Source: Novosphingobium guangzhouense (GTDB lineage: Bacteria > Pseudomonadota > Alphaproteobacteria > Sphingomonadales > Sphingomonadaceae). From it: DNA of 64,000 bases. The translations under genes and the position numbers were made by a program. Below are positions 44,340-51,282 of the stretch, in pieces (position 1 is the stretch's first letter; each line of letters starts with the position of its first letter). Where the stretch lies: the NCBI RefSeq assembly GCF_002896965.1, contig NZ_LYMM01000033.1, positions 1-64,000 of the forward strand, written 5' to 3'. The notes beneath the pieces were generated by a model. That model ran no database searches and was not told where the DNA came from. It saw only the letters and a program-made list of their open reading frames with translations.

Positions 44340-44741
44340 TTAGGCTTGCGTCTTGGTCGCGGCCTTCTTCGCCACCATCGAAGCGCTGCGCTGGCGCACC
44401 TTGGCCTCACCGGCTTCCAGCTGATCCTTGAACGAACCCTTGACCACATCGGCCTTGATCGCGGTCAGCACTTCGACGAACTGATCCTTGGGGACCACCA
44501 GCTTGCTTTCGGTGCCGACTAGCTTGAGCGGCGAGTTAGCGTAGCGGATCACGAAGCCGACCTGATCGCCCTTGACCTCGAACCAGCGACGACCTTCGCT
44601 GCGGGGAGCCTTGAACAATTCGATCTGCTTGTCGATAGCTGCGGCGACAACCTCTGCTGCCGTCTTCTGTGCGCGAACCGCACCCTTGAAACCCTCAACA
44701 GTGCTAGCGGGCTTCGCGATCTTCTTCCAGTCCAGAGCCAT
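44340..44741 (-). CDS. small basic hypothetical protein
   Basis: 133 residues. It is Lys/Ala-rich at both ends (WKKIAKPASTVEGFKGAVRA and SMVAKKAATKTQA). The middle part RWFEVKGDQVGFVIRYANSP is predicted to be a beta sheet. It could bind nucleic acid, but no family is recognised. Its upstream region shares a 22-bp element with that of the tyrosine recombinase. Confidence 0.6.
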   Translation of the reverse strand: MALDWKKIAKPASTVEGFKGAVRAQKTAAEVVAAAIDKQIELFKAPRSEGRRWFEVKGDQVGFVIRYANSPLKLVGTESKLVVPKDQFVEVLTAIKADVVKGSFKDQLEAGEAKVRQRSASMVAKKAATKTQA

Positions 44742-44798
44742 CTTCGTTTCCTTCGATCTAGTGCAGCACGTTTGCTGCTACCTCATCCACGTAAACAC

Positions 44799-44820
44799 CC
44801 AGAGTTAAAGCTGGGCAACC
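44799..44820 (-). promoter_or_regulatory. shared upstream element, copy A
   Basis: CCAGAGTT.AA.C.GG.CAACC (plus-strand reading) occurs here and at 45391-45412 with 18 of 22 bases identical. Both copies lie upstream of minus-strand genes. Confidence 0.5.
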
Positions 44821-44832
44821 AGAAAAAGACAC

Positions 44833-45357
44833 TTATGCGAAAAGTGCCTCACGCATCATTGTGTCGGTAACGCCCACATACTTCACCGTGGTAGCCGGGG
44901 ACGAGTGCCCGAGAACCTGTTGCACAACAAGGATGTTGACCTTGTTATCGAGAAGTCGGGTAGCCATCGTGCGTCGTCCAGAGTAGCAGCTACCTTGCAC
45001 ACCGGCATGACGATAGATACGGCGCATTGCTTCGGAAATCCCATTTGCGGTGAAAGCCTCGCCCCTTGCATTGCGAAACACACGGCCACCTTTGTTGCCC
45101 ATATGATTGCGCAGCGCTTGCAGGATTTCAGAACTGACGGGCAGTGAGCGACCCTGCTTGCGCTTGGAGTGACCTAGCGGGATGCGCAGTTCGTTTTCGG
45201 TGAACCAGCTAAGTTCCAACCCGGCAAGTTCCATAGGACGCAAGCCTAGCTTCTCGGAGAGCAGGAGCATGAGCGTGTATTGCGGGGCATTCTGCATGTT
45301 GGCCGCGAAATCGTACAGCTTTACGAATTGACCTTCATTGAGGATTGCAGCGCGCAT
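44833..45357 (-). CDS. small tyrosine recombinase (catalytic domain only)
   Basis: 174 residues from the ATG at 45357, which has AAGGAGAC upstream. The catalytic Arg is in LGLRPMELAGL (about 49), the R-box in YSGRRTMATRLL (Ser replaces the His of HxxR), LGHSS follows and the nucleophile Tyr is in TVKYVG. There is no N-terminal core-binding domain, so it may need a partner or act on a short site. It is the second recombinase of the element. Resolution or inversion are alternatives to integration. Confidence 0.85.
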   Translation of the reverse strand: MRAAILNEGQFVKLYDFAANMQNAPQYTLMLLLSEKLGLRPMELAGLELSWFTENELRIPLGHSKRKQGRSLPVSSEILQALRNHMGNKGGRVFRNARGEAFTANGISEAMRRIYRHAGVQGSCYSGRRTMATRLLDNKVNILVVQQVLGHSSPATTVKYVGVTDTMMREALFA

Positions 45358-45390
45358 TTGTTGTCTCCTTGTTACCCCTCTTTCCAACAG

Positions 45391-45412
45391 CCAGAGTTGA
45401 AACAGGACAACC
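45391..45412 (-). promoter_or_regulatory. shared upstream element, copy B
   Basis: The second copy of the 22-bp element, 34 bp upstream of the tyrosine recombinase start. The minus-strand reading contains GGTTGTCC, a possible -35 region. Confidence 0.5.
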
Positions 45413-45456
45413 GAAAACCGGGTCTTTCCATCCAGAACACGACGACCTGTTGCGCT

Positions 45457-45464
45457 GATAAATA
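45457..45464 (+). promoter_or_regulatory. NATAAATA box (GATAAATA), late-promoter-like
   Basis: It lies 31 bp upstream of the first gene of the four-gene small-protein operon and resembles the T4 late -10 TATAAATA. Confidence 0.35.
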
Positions 45465-45495
45465 GGAGCACTGAGAAGCAACACAGGGTTACATC

Positions 45496-45786
45496 ATGAA
45501 GACCTTTGACATTACCACGCGCCTAGCAGCATCCATCGACAAGAAGCACGTCTCGCAAACATCCGATGGGATCACCATCGTTGAGTTTATCCTGCAAGAC
45601 GAAGCTGCGAAGGCAAACGAACTCTTCGACAATTGGTTCACTGACCGCGCCCTCTACTATGGCGTGGATTATTACCTGTCGCGTTGTCCGGGCGGTAACT
45701 GGCTCATCTGCTTCGTAAATGCAGGCGAAGCCCTGTGGTTTGAGAACAAATACCAAGGCGATCTTGGAACCGGAGGTGCAGCATGA
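45496..45786 (+). CDS. small phage protein with C-terminal F-x-NAG-xA-xxF motif
   Basis: 96 residues. The end WLICFVNAGEALWFENKYQG resembles the end of the protein at 58034-58264 (VWFENAGDAMLFKLTWGG). No function is known. First of four genes overlapping by 4 bases (ATGA). Confidence 0.65.
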   Translation: MKTFDITTRLAASIDKKHVSQTSDGITIVEFILQDEAAKANELFDNWFTDRALYYGVDYYLSRCPGGNWLICFVNAGEALWFENKYQGDLGTGGAA

Positions 45787-46124
45787 GCCGTTCAAAACTA
45801 ATCGAGGCTTTCATTGAAGCCCGCACAGCATTCCTGACCTACAACAAGTATGATCTTGAAACGTACATCGCGGAGAAGAAGGAAGCCGCTGCCGCTAAGG
45901 CGCTGGCCGACCTGTCAGAGCAGTACGACCTGACCCAGATCAGCGACCGCGAAATCTATGAGGTAACTGGCCGCGCAGCCGCTTCCGCAGTCGCGCACAT
46001 CAACCTCAATGACCTGTCGCCCAGCTTCTTCCTTGAAGAACCATATTTCACGCTGCGCAATCCAACGAAGACCCGCAAGGAAGTTGTCGAGGCTGCTCAG
46101 GCATTCATGGCGTACTCGGCATGA
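45783..46124 (+). CDS. small helical phage protein
   Basis: 113 residues, mostly alpha helical and charged (YIAEKKEAAAAKALADLSEQ). Family unknown. It overlaps both neighbours by 4 bases, which supports the start and end. Confidence 0.6.
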   Translation: MSRSKLIEAFIEARTAFLTYNKYDLETYIAEKKEAAAAKALADLSEQYDLTQISDREIYEVTGRAAASAVAHINLNDLSPSFFLEEPYFTLRNPTKTRKEVVEAAQAFMAYSA

Positions 46125-46513
46125 CGGACGGCCGCGAGACGCTAAAGCGAGAACTTGAGAAGGCCGCGCTCGCCTATTTTGAAGCAATGGAGCAAATGAA
46201 TAATCTGGATAAAGAGCACACCGAGAGAATGAAAGCGTTGTGCTTGCAAAACAGCGAAGACACAAAGGCCATCGGAAAGAGCATTAATGCCGCCGAGAGC
46301 AGGCTAGCGCTCCTTAAAGAAGCACTTCGTTTAGTCGATGAAGAAGGGGTTGAGCCGCTGATTGCAAAGCTGACCGCCAACCCGGCGCAGCATCAGATCA
46401 AAAGAGCTTATGTATTTGATGGGGTTCCAGAATCGACGAAGGCCTATAATCACTCAAAGCACCAAATGAGGATGCACAACGCGCGTTACGTCGCAGGCAA
46501 GGGTCATCAATGA
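46121..46513 (+). CDS. coiled-coil phage protein
   Basis: 130 residues. The first 80 residues are a likely coiled coil (REL-, EQMNNLDKEH, AAESRLALLKEALRLVDEEG). The C-terminal part is basic, with RAYVFDGVPESTKAYNHSKH. Family unknown. Confidence 0.6.
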   Translation: MTDGRETLKRELEKAALAYFEAMEQMNNLDKEHTERMKALCLQNSEDTKAIGKSINAAESRLALLKEALRLVDEEGVEPLIAKLTANPAQHQIKRAYVFDGVPESTKAYNHSKHQMRMHNARYVAGKGHQ

Positions 46514-46803
46514 CCCCGCCAGAAACCTACACGGCCTATCTGAACTTCGAACTTAGCCAAGTGCCACCGTTCACCGATCACACCGGGACATATCTCTCGG
46601 AGTGTCCAGAACTCGACGCAAACAGAGCGACCGTCGCGAACAAGCGCATGGCTGCGCGGCTTTGGACCTACGCGAACGGCCACAGCGCCCACTATCTCAA
46701 CGACTACGACAACTCATGCCATTTCTCGGGCCAAGGCCAGATTGCGGTGGTGTTCAGTGATCGGAACGCCGCCGTCATGATGAAGCTGGCTTTGCAGAAC
46801 TAG
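46510..46803 (+). CDS. small phage protein with C-terminal FSD-xxAA motif
   Basis: 97 residues, ending IAVVFSDRNAAVMMKLALQN, a looser member of the F-[DN]-x-A-xx-F/M-KL family also seen at 45496, 58034 and 58939. It is the last gene of the overlapping operon and is convergent with the antitoxin gene (4-bp overlap of ends). Confidence 0.6.
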   Translation: MTPPETYTAYLNFELSQVPPFTDHTGTYLSECPELDANRATVANKRMAARLWTYANGHSAHYLNDYDNSCHFSGQGQIAVVFSDRNAAVMMKLALQN

Positions 46804-47060
46804 CCGTTAAGCAGTCGGTCGACTGCAATCGGATCGCGGTCGATCAGCTTGAGCAGCACTTGCGCGGGCATATCGACCGGCTTGCCACCCTCCCAATTCT
46901 GCAACGTGCGAACCGACAGATGATAGCGCTTGGCGAACGCTTCCTGCGTGAGATGCGTCTTAGCGCGAACCTGCTTTACGTATGCGGCCTGACGGGCCTT
47001 TATATCGTCTACGGCTTCTCGCAGACCGGCCTTGATGCCCTCGAAATCCTCAGCGTCCAT
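46800..47060 (-). CDS. HigA-like antitoxin (XRE HTH)
   Basis: 86 residues. The C-terminal HTH shows KTHLTQEAFAKRYHLSVRTL and WEGGKPVDMPAQVLLKLID, typical of HigA/MqsA-type antitoxins, which bind their own operator. It follows the toxin gene, which it overlaps by 11 bases, the order of higBA. Confidence 0.85.
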   Translation of the reverse strand: MDAEDFEGIKAGLREAVDDIKARQAAYVKQVRAKTHLTQEAFAKRYHLSVRTLQNWEGGKPVDMPAQVLLKLIDRDPIAVDRLLNG

Positions 47061-47388
47061 TTTTCAACTCCTTCACGATCTGCGCCAGCACTGCAATCTG
47101 CTCCTGCGTCAAATTGCCCTGCCGGGACTTTGCGATGACACCCAGCAGGTAGACCGGGAAATCGGGCGACCAGAACAGCGTGAACAACCTCACGCCGCCG
47201 CTCTTGCCCTTGTTGCCGATTGCGTACCTAGCTTTCCTGACGCCACCGCTGCCCTGAACCAAGTCTCCTGCGTTGGGGTTTTCCGCGAGGAACAGCTTGA
47301 TTGCTGCGCGATCCTCCGGGGAAATTCCGATGCGTTCGGCTTGCTTCAAGTAAGCCTGCGTTTCGACAATTGCGTTCTTTCTGCTCAT
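47050..47388 (-). CDS. RelE/HigB-like toxin
   Basis: 112 residues. The C-terminal part RKARYAIGNKGKSGGVRLFT, FPVYLLGVIAKSRQGNLTQE is the pattern of the HigB/RelE type II toxins that cleave mRNA. The 17-bp palindrome 9 bp upstream of the start is the probable operator. Confidence 0.85.
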   Translation of the reverse strand: MSRKNAIVETQAYLKQAERIGISPEDRAAIKLFLAENPNAGDLVQGSGGVRKARYAIGNKGKSGGVRLFTLFWSPDFPVYLLGVIAKSRQGNLTQEQIAVLAQIVKELKNGR

Positions 47389-47396
47389 AGTCAGAA

Positions 47397-47413
47397 CTAC
47401 GCTTAAAGCGTAG
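47397..47413 (-). promoter_or_regulatory. operator palindrome of the toxin-antitoxin module
   Basis: CTACGCTTAAAGCGTAG is a perfect palindrome with 8-bp arms around one base. It lies just upstream of the toxin start. Confidence 0.75.
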
Positions 47414-47466
47414 CGAGAGCAACCGAAGATATGAAACTGCCGTAGCCTTAACCGACCGATAACCCG

Positions 47467-47479
47467 TCACTTTTAGTGA
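47467..47479. promoter_or_regulatory. palindrome TCACTTTTAGTGA
   Basis: A perfect TCACT-N3-AGTGA copy, 8 bp before the ATG of the zinc-ribbon gene. Confidence 0.6.
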
Positions 47480-47486
47480 ACTCGGC

Positions 47487-48158
47487 ATGAGCACCTTAAT
47501 CCATGATGCGCTGCAAAGTCGCATCCCCCATCAGGCCAAGCGCTACCCGGATAAGGCCGGCACTCGGCACGAATTCAATTGCCCGTTATGCGGCGACAAA
47601 CGCCGCCGTGGTCGCATTTACCTGAATGACGATGGATCGTGCGGCTGTGACTGCAAGAATTGCTACAACGCCAGTCGTCAGGAAACGGACAAGCCGCTCA
47701 CGAAGAAGCTGGAAAAGCTACTCGTCGCGCTAGGAATGTCTGGCGACGAAATCAGACGGCTAAAGTATGACGTTTGGCGTGAACGCATACTCGCTCAGAA
47801 CTCGCCCTCTGTAACCAAGCAGCCCTTGCCAGATGGCGCACGGCCTATCGGTGATTGGATCGCGGACAACATCGCTGATCCTAACTTCAACGATCTGCTG
47901 GAAGACCTCGCGGACATGGACCCGGATCATCGCGACGGCTATTATTGGACGCCAGAAGCAGGAACGACCGGCGACATGAACCGCCGCTATATCTGGGTTG
48001 TTGGCGATCCTGAACTGCCAGACGCTTGGGCTGCTCACACAATCGACGATGATGAGGAAGTGGACACCATAGTCGGTGATCCTGATGCGTGGGTGGCATC
48101 CCTTGACGAAGAGGACGAACCAGCCTTTGACACACCCGAAATCAACCGATCGGAATGA
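47487..48158 (+). CDS. primase-type zinc-ribbon protein
   Basis: 223 residues. NCPLCGDKRRRGRIYLNDDG, then CGCDCKNCY (Cys at about 33, 36, 52, 54, 57) resembles the N-terminal zinc ribbon of phage DNA primases. No TOPRIM or AEP catalytic motif is seen, and the second half is acidic (DDDEEVD, DEEDEP). It may be a shortened primase or a nucleic-acid-binding relative. The palindrome at 47467 may act on its promoter or leader. Confidence 0.6.
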   Translation: MSTLIHDALQSRIPHQAKRYPDKAGTRHEFNCPLCGDKRRRGRIYLNDDGSCGCDCKNCYNASRQETDKPLTKKLEKLLVALGMSGDEIRRLKYDVWRERILAQNSPSVTKQPLPDGARPIGDWIADNIADPNFNDLLEDLADMDPDHRDGYYWTPEAGTTGDMNRRYIWVVGDPELPDAWAAHTIDDDEEVDTIVGDPDAWVASLDEEDEPAFDTPEINRSE

Positions 48159-48252
48159 TTATGCAGAAGTCTAAATCAGTGGTTGCGGCAGAAGTCCTGC
48201 GGCACTAATCTATTGATAGCAGATAACTGCAACGCCCTAAGGGTCGCATATG

Positions 48253-48294
48253 ATAGTCCGCTAGTAGAGGTCGCACTCCTAGCGGGCTATTTTG
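48253..48294 (+). terminator. intrinsic terminator
   Basis: ATAGTCCGCTAG and CTAGCGGGCTAT arms around 14 bases are followed by TTTTGC. It is the only structured feature in the 217-bp gap 48159-48375. Confidence 0.8.
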
Positions 48295-48375
48295 CTTCAT
48301 AGATGCCCAGAGAGCCCCAGCGTGATAGCCAAACAGCATCGCAGCTACACAGGGCTACCCTACGGGATCGCGCTC

Positions 48376-49278
48376 TTAGGACCAGCCCTCGCGCTGCGCC
48401 TCAATGATTTCCCGCCATTTGTCGCCGTAGGCAGCATTCACCCGGTCAAAGCGCTCACGCAATCGGGCTTCGCTGCAATGACGACCAGACGTTTCCGGGT
48501 TCCAGTACGCTTTGCTGAAACCGTCCGCGTCCATGAATGCCTCCGCGACTACCAGATTACGCTCCATGCGCTCACGGATGCGGGGTTGCGGTTCAGCGAC
48601 GGTCTTGCGCCACTTCAAGTGATAGTCGGCCAGAGCCATTGAGAAGCAAATCGATGCTTCGTCTTCCGTCTCTTCCGCGTACCGTGCCGGGAATGGCTCA
48701 TTCGCCTTCGGACGCCAGCTTAGTTCACGCTCCCGGAACCATGCATATTTGGCCTCATCGTCCCCGTCGAAACGCGCCATGCTTGGCTGTTCGCCGTCTC
48801 TGAGCGCTTGGAGCGCGCCCAGCGCATTGCAATCGCCCAGGAGGTTGCTGCGCATGAGGTTGATCCAGAGAGCCCCTTGAGGATCGTGCGTGAGAAAATC
48901 CTGATCGCGCAGCTTCCGCCATTTTGCACGAACAGTCCTCACTTGCTCCCGCGACAAGCGCAGCACCGAGAAGCCATCCAGTTTTGCAGCTTTTAGATCT
49001 TCCATCGGCGCAAGGTCATTTGCGGCCACGACATTCCAACTGGCAGCACCACGACGGAAGTTGCGGCGAAAATCGGAGGCCGTGCGACCACAAGCCAGCA
49101 GAAGGTGCGTGAACTCAGATGCGGTGTCACGCACCAATCCATCATGCACGACAATCTGGCCGGGATCGTACCGAACAGCGCTAATGGCGGCAGGAATGGC
49201 TTCCTGCTTTGCCTGTATCCCAGACGTGTCGCGCTTGACGCGCTGGACCTGCCGATAGCGCTGATCGCTGGACTTCAC
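48376..49278 (-). CDS. hypothetical phage protein, 300 aa
   Basis: I do not recognise the family. It is rich in charged residues and aromatic motifs (ARYAEETEDEASICFSMALA, WRKTVAEPQPRIRERMERN, AAYGDKWREIIEAQREGW). No TM segment or signal peptide. It starts at a GTG next to the stop of the preceding gene and is the last gene of a three-gene minus-strand operon. Confidence 0.65.
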   Translation of the reverse strand: MKSSDQRYRQVQRVKRDTSGIQAKQEAIPAAISAVRYDPGQIVVHDGLVRDTASEFTHLLLACGRTASDFRRNFRRGAASWNVVAANDLAPMEDLKAAKLDGFSVLRLSREQVRTVRAKWRKLRDQDFLTHDPQGALWINLMRSNLLGDCNALGALQALRDGEQPSMARFDGDDEAKYAWFRERELSWRPKANEPFPARYAEETEDEASICFSMALADYHLKWRKTVAEPQPRIRERMERNLVVAEAFMDADGFSKAYWNPETSGRHCSEARLRERFDRVNAAYGDKWREIIEAQREGWS

Positions 49279-49626
49279 TCAGACTGCTTTCCAAGTCAGT
49301 TGATAGCGCACCTCTTCGGACTTCTCCGCGATACGGATGAAGTAGCGATACGTTTTGATGCCTGCGTGAACTTCTAGCCACGTTGATACAGACCATTTGC
49401 AGATGAGGTTTTCTGCGCACCATGTCAGGCGCTCGATCACATCATCACAGCTTGGATCATCCCACTGTTCGGTGAATCGAGGACCGTCCTCGACGATGAT
49501 AGCCTCTCTGGTGGCTCCGACGAACACCAGCGATTCCTTACCTACGACCTTGCCCGCATCGAAGACGAGTTCAACGCCTTCCTCGCCATCCAGACGAATG
49601 CTCATGCGGGGCGCGTCCTTTCCCAT
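49279..49626 (-). CDS. hypothetical phage protein, 115 aa
   Basis: A beta-rich sequence (MSIRLDGEEGVELVFDAGKV, ESLVFVGATREAIIVEDGP) ending YFIRIAEKSEEVRYQLTWKAV. The QLTWK end faintly recalls the FKLTWGG family, but the link is weak. It overlaps the upstream gene by 25 bases. A later ATG (MSIRL) is an alternative start. Confidence 0.6.
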   Translation of the reverse strand: MGKDAPRMSIRLDGEEGVELVFDAGKVVGKESLVFVGATREAIIVEDGPRFTEQWDDPSCDDVIERLTWCAENLICKWSVSTWLEVHAGIKTYRYFIRIAEKSEEVRYQLTWKAV

Positions 49627-49883
49627 TGATCGGCAAACGCCATAGCAGCGGTGACGCGGGGCAAAAGCTCATTGAAGGAATTCGGCATGTCCTCTTCCCG
49701 ATAGGCCAGCTTTGCCAGCGTGAGGTCTTCGCCGCGCTGATAGGCTTCTGTCAGGTACGTGGGCAGCTTGAGCCCAGAACGCAGCGTCTCGGCATTCTCA
49801 AACATACCCTTGACCGGATCGGCGCCAGCTTCATCGAACTGCGTCACGATATCGGCCATTATCTCGTCGTTGGTCTTCCGCAT
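49602..49883 (-). CDS. hypothetical phage protein, 93 aa
   Basis: The ATG at 49883 is favoured because GGGGTGA lies 3 bases upstream; a GTG at 49898 lies inside a palindrome. The sequence is helical (DEIMADIVTQFDEAGADPVK). It is the first gene of the operon. Confidence 0.6.
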   Translation of the reverse strand: MRKTNDEIMADIVTQFDEAGADPVKGMFENAETLRSGLKLPTYLTEAYQRGEDLTLAKLAYREEDMPNSFNELLPRVTAAMAFADQWERTRPA

Positions 49884-49894
49884 TGTCACCCCGC

Positions 49895-49907
49895 TCACTC
49901 GGAGTGA
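49895..49907. promoter_or_regulatory. palindrome TCACTCGGAGTGA
   Basis: A perfect copy identical to that at 44322-44334, 12 bp upstream of the ATG of the minus-strand operon and 53 bp before the HNH gene on the other strand. Confidence 0.65.
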
Positions 49908-49959
49908 CGGAACTAACCCCCGATGCTTAACGCTACCTTTCAGCCCAGCTAACTAATGG

Positions 49960-50454
49960 ATGAAAAGGCCAAAAAGCAAAGGACCGTGCGCAGAGCCGGA
50001 TTGTGGAAAGGAATCAGTCTTCAAAGGCCGGTGTCGCTCCCACTACGATAGGCACAAACGCCAACTGGTCCTAAGCGGCAAGTGGACAGGCCCGAAACGC
50101 GATAAGACTTTCAGGCTCGTAACGCGGAAAGATGGCTACGTGGTGCGACACGCGCCCAAACATCCGATTGGCAACAAGAACGGGCAAATCCTAGAGCATC
50201 GCTATCAGGCATATGAGAAGTACGGCGAAGGGTCGCAAACCTGTCACTGGTGCAACTGTTCACTCGACTGGGCGACTTTGCACGTCGATCACCTAGATTG
50301 GGATCACGGGAATAATGGCCCTGACAACCTCGTCACGAGTTGCCCACGATGCAACACAATGCGAGTTTCGCCAGAAGCTAGAGCGAAAGCGAACCCAGAA
50401 CCAAGTGCCAGCGCTTCTAAACTGACTGCTCTCGCAAACCGCTTCCGGGACTAA
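49960..50454 (+). CDS. HNH endonuclease
   Basis: 164 residues. The N-terminal C-x4-C...C-x3-H (CAEPDCGKE, CRSHYDRH) resembles a zinc-binding module. The HNH core is CHWCNCS, LHVDHLDWDHGNNGPDNLV, CPRCNTMR, with the His-Asn-His motif and paired Cys. Free-standing HNH genes of this size in phages are often homing nucleases; no interrupted host gene is evident here. Confidence 0.92.
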   Translation: MKRPKSKGPCAEPDCGKESVFKGRCRSHYDRHKRQLVLSGKWTGPKRDKTFRLVTRKDGYVVRHAPKHPIGNKNGQILEHRYQAYEKYGEGSQTCHWCNCSLDWATLHVDHLDWDHGNNGPDNLVTSCPRCNTMRVSPEARAKANPEPSASASKLTALANRFRD

Positions 50455-50681
50455 GTAGTGGAAAGAGATTAAAGGCTTGCTGCTACTCCTTAGCGTCCGT
50501 TTGTCGCGGGATCGGACATGCCTTTGCTGCTTCGAAAGCCTACCCCAACAGCTATGTGCGGGCTGAGAAGTGAACGCTGCGCAGCAAAGTCTTATGGGCA
50601 TGAGAAGCAGTTAAGCAAAGGAAAGACAGAAAAGCCCCGGAGCAACCTCCGGGGCTTTTGCTTATAAAATGATGTTAGCTG
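50455..50681. other. short intergenic segment
   Basis: No convincing gene; a 48-codon plus-strand frame from 50519 reads through the terminator hairpin and is disregarded. Confidence 0.5.
50631..50659. terminator. strong bidirectional terminator
   Basis: AAAGCCCCGGAG-caac-CTCCGGGGCTTTT has 11-12-bp perfect arms. It ends the minus-strand peptide gene at 50682. Confidence 0.9.
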
Positions 50682-50774
50682 TTAACCACCAAAGCCAGAC
50701 AACGCGCAAGCCATAGCTACAACCACTACAACAGCGACTTCAATGGAACGATACGTGCGGAACTTCTCAAACAT
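50682..50774 (-). CDS. 30-residue membrane peptide
   Basis: MFEKFRTYRSIEVAVVVVVA then MACALSGFGG and stop. GGAGGG lies 6 bases upstream of the ATG. A basic-aromatic N-terminal part precedes one TM segment (residues 11-26). It is a monocistronic unit with its own terminator on one side and a GGTTGCCC element (50820-50830) upstream. Confidence 0.6.
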   Translation of the reverse strand: MFEKFRTYRSIEVAVVVVVAMACALSGFGG

Positions 50775-50849
50775 GCTTTGCCCTCCAAATAACCCGCAAA
50801 GCATGTTGCCAGTCATTCAGTAGGGCAACCTATCATTTCAACAGAGCCT

Positions 50850-50857
50850 CATAAGTA
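50850..50857 (+). promoter_or_regulatory. NATAARTA box (CATAAGTA)
   Basis: It lies 20 bp upstream of the ATG of the DNA-binding-like gene at 50878. Confidence 0.3.
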
Positions 50858-50877
50858 TAGAGAAACTGTGAGGTCCA

Positions 50878-51282
50878 ATGGCAAAGCAAATTCCAATCTC
50901 CGACACACAGAGGCAATTAGCAATCGAGGGTTTTGCTCGCGGCGATAAGCCCAGTCAGATAGCTGCCTCAACTGGCCTGTCTGTGTATCGCATCCGTAAC
51001 CTGCAAAAGAAGCAAGAGATTGCAGATGCAGTCGATAGAATGCGCCTTACAGACCTAATCCCCGGTCAGCTATCAGCGCTGCATGATACCATGCTGGCAG
51101 TCCTATCGTGGCTCAAGACCACTGATAGCCGACTAAGCGCCGTCGAAGAGGAAATCCGAAAGGTCCGCATCGGCAATCACCGCTTGCAGGTCGAGAACAA
51201 AAACCTGCGCGAAACCCGCCGTGATGACCGCAAGCAACTCAGGGAAGCAAAAGCGGCGCTATGGAGGGCAAGGGGCTATTAG
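50878..51282 (+). CDS. HTH plus coiled-coil DNA-binding-like protein
   Basis: 134 residues. DTQRQLAIEGFARGDKPSQI, AASTGLSVYRIRNLQKKQEI is a resolvase/terminase-small-subunit-like HTH (about residues 8-48). A long coiled coil follows (SAVEEEIRKVRIGNHRLQVE). It overlaps the end of the convergent PIN gene by 4 bp. Confidence 0.7.
   Translation: MAKQIPISDTQRQLAIEGFARGDKPSQIAASTGLSVYRIRNLQKKQEIADAVDRMRLTDLIPGQLSALHDTMLAVLSWLKTTDSRLSAVEEEIRKVRIGNHRLQVENKNLRETRRDDRKQLREAKAALWRARGY

Noticed and set aside
50519..50665. 48-codon plus-strand frame beginning with an ATG
   Set aside because: It reads through the terminator hairpin and has no ribosome binding site.
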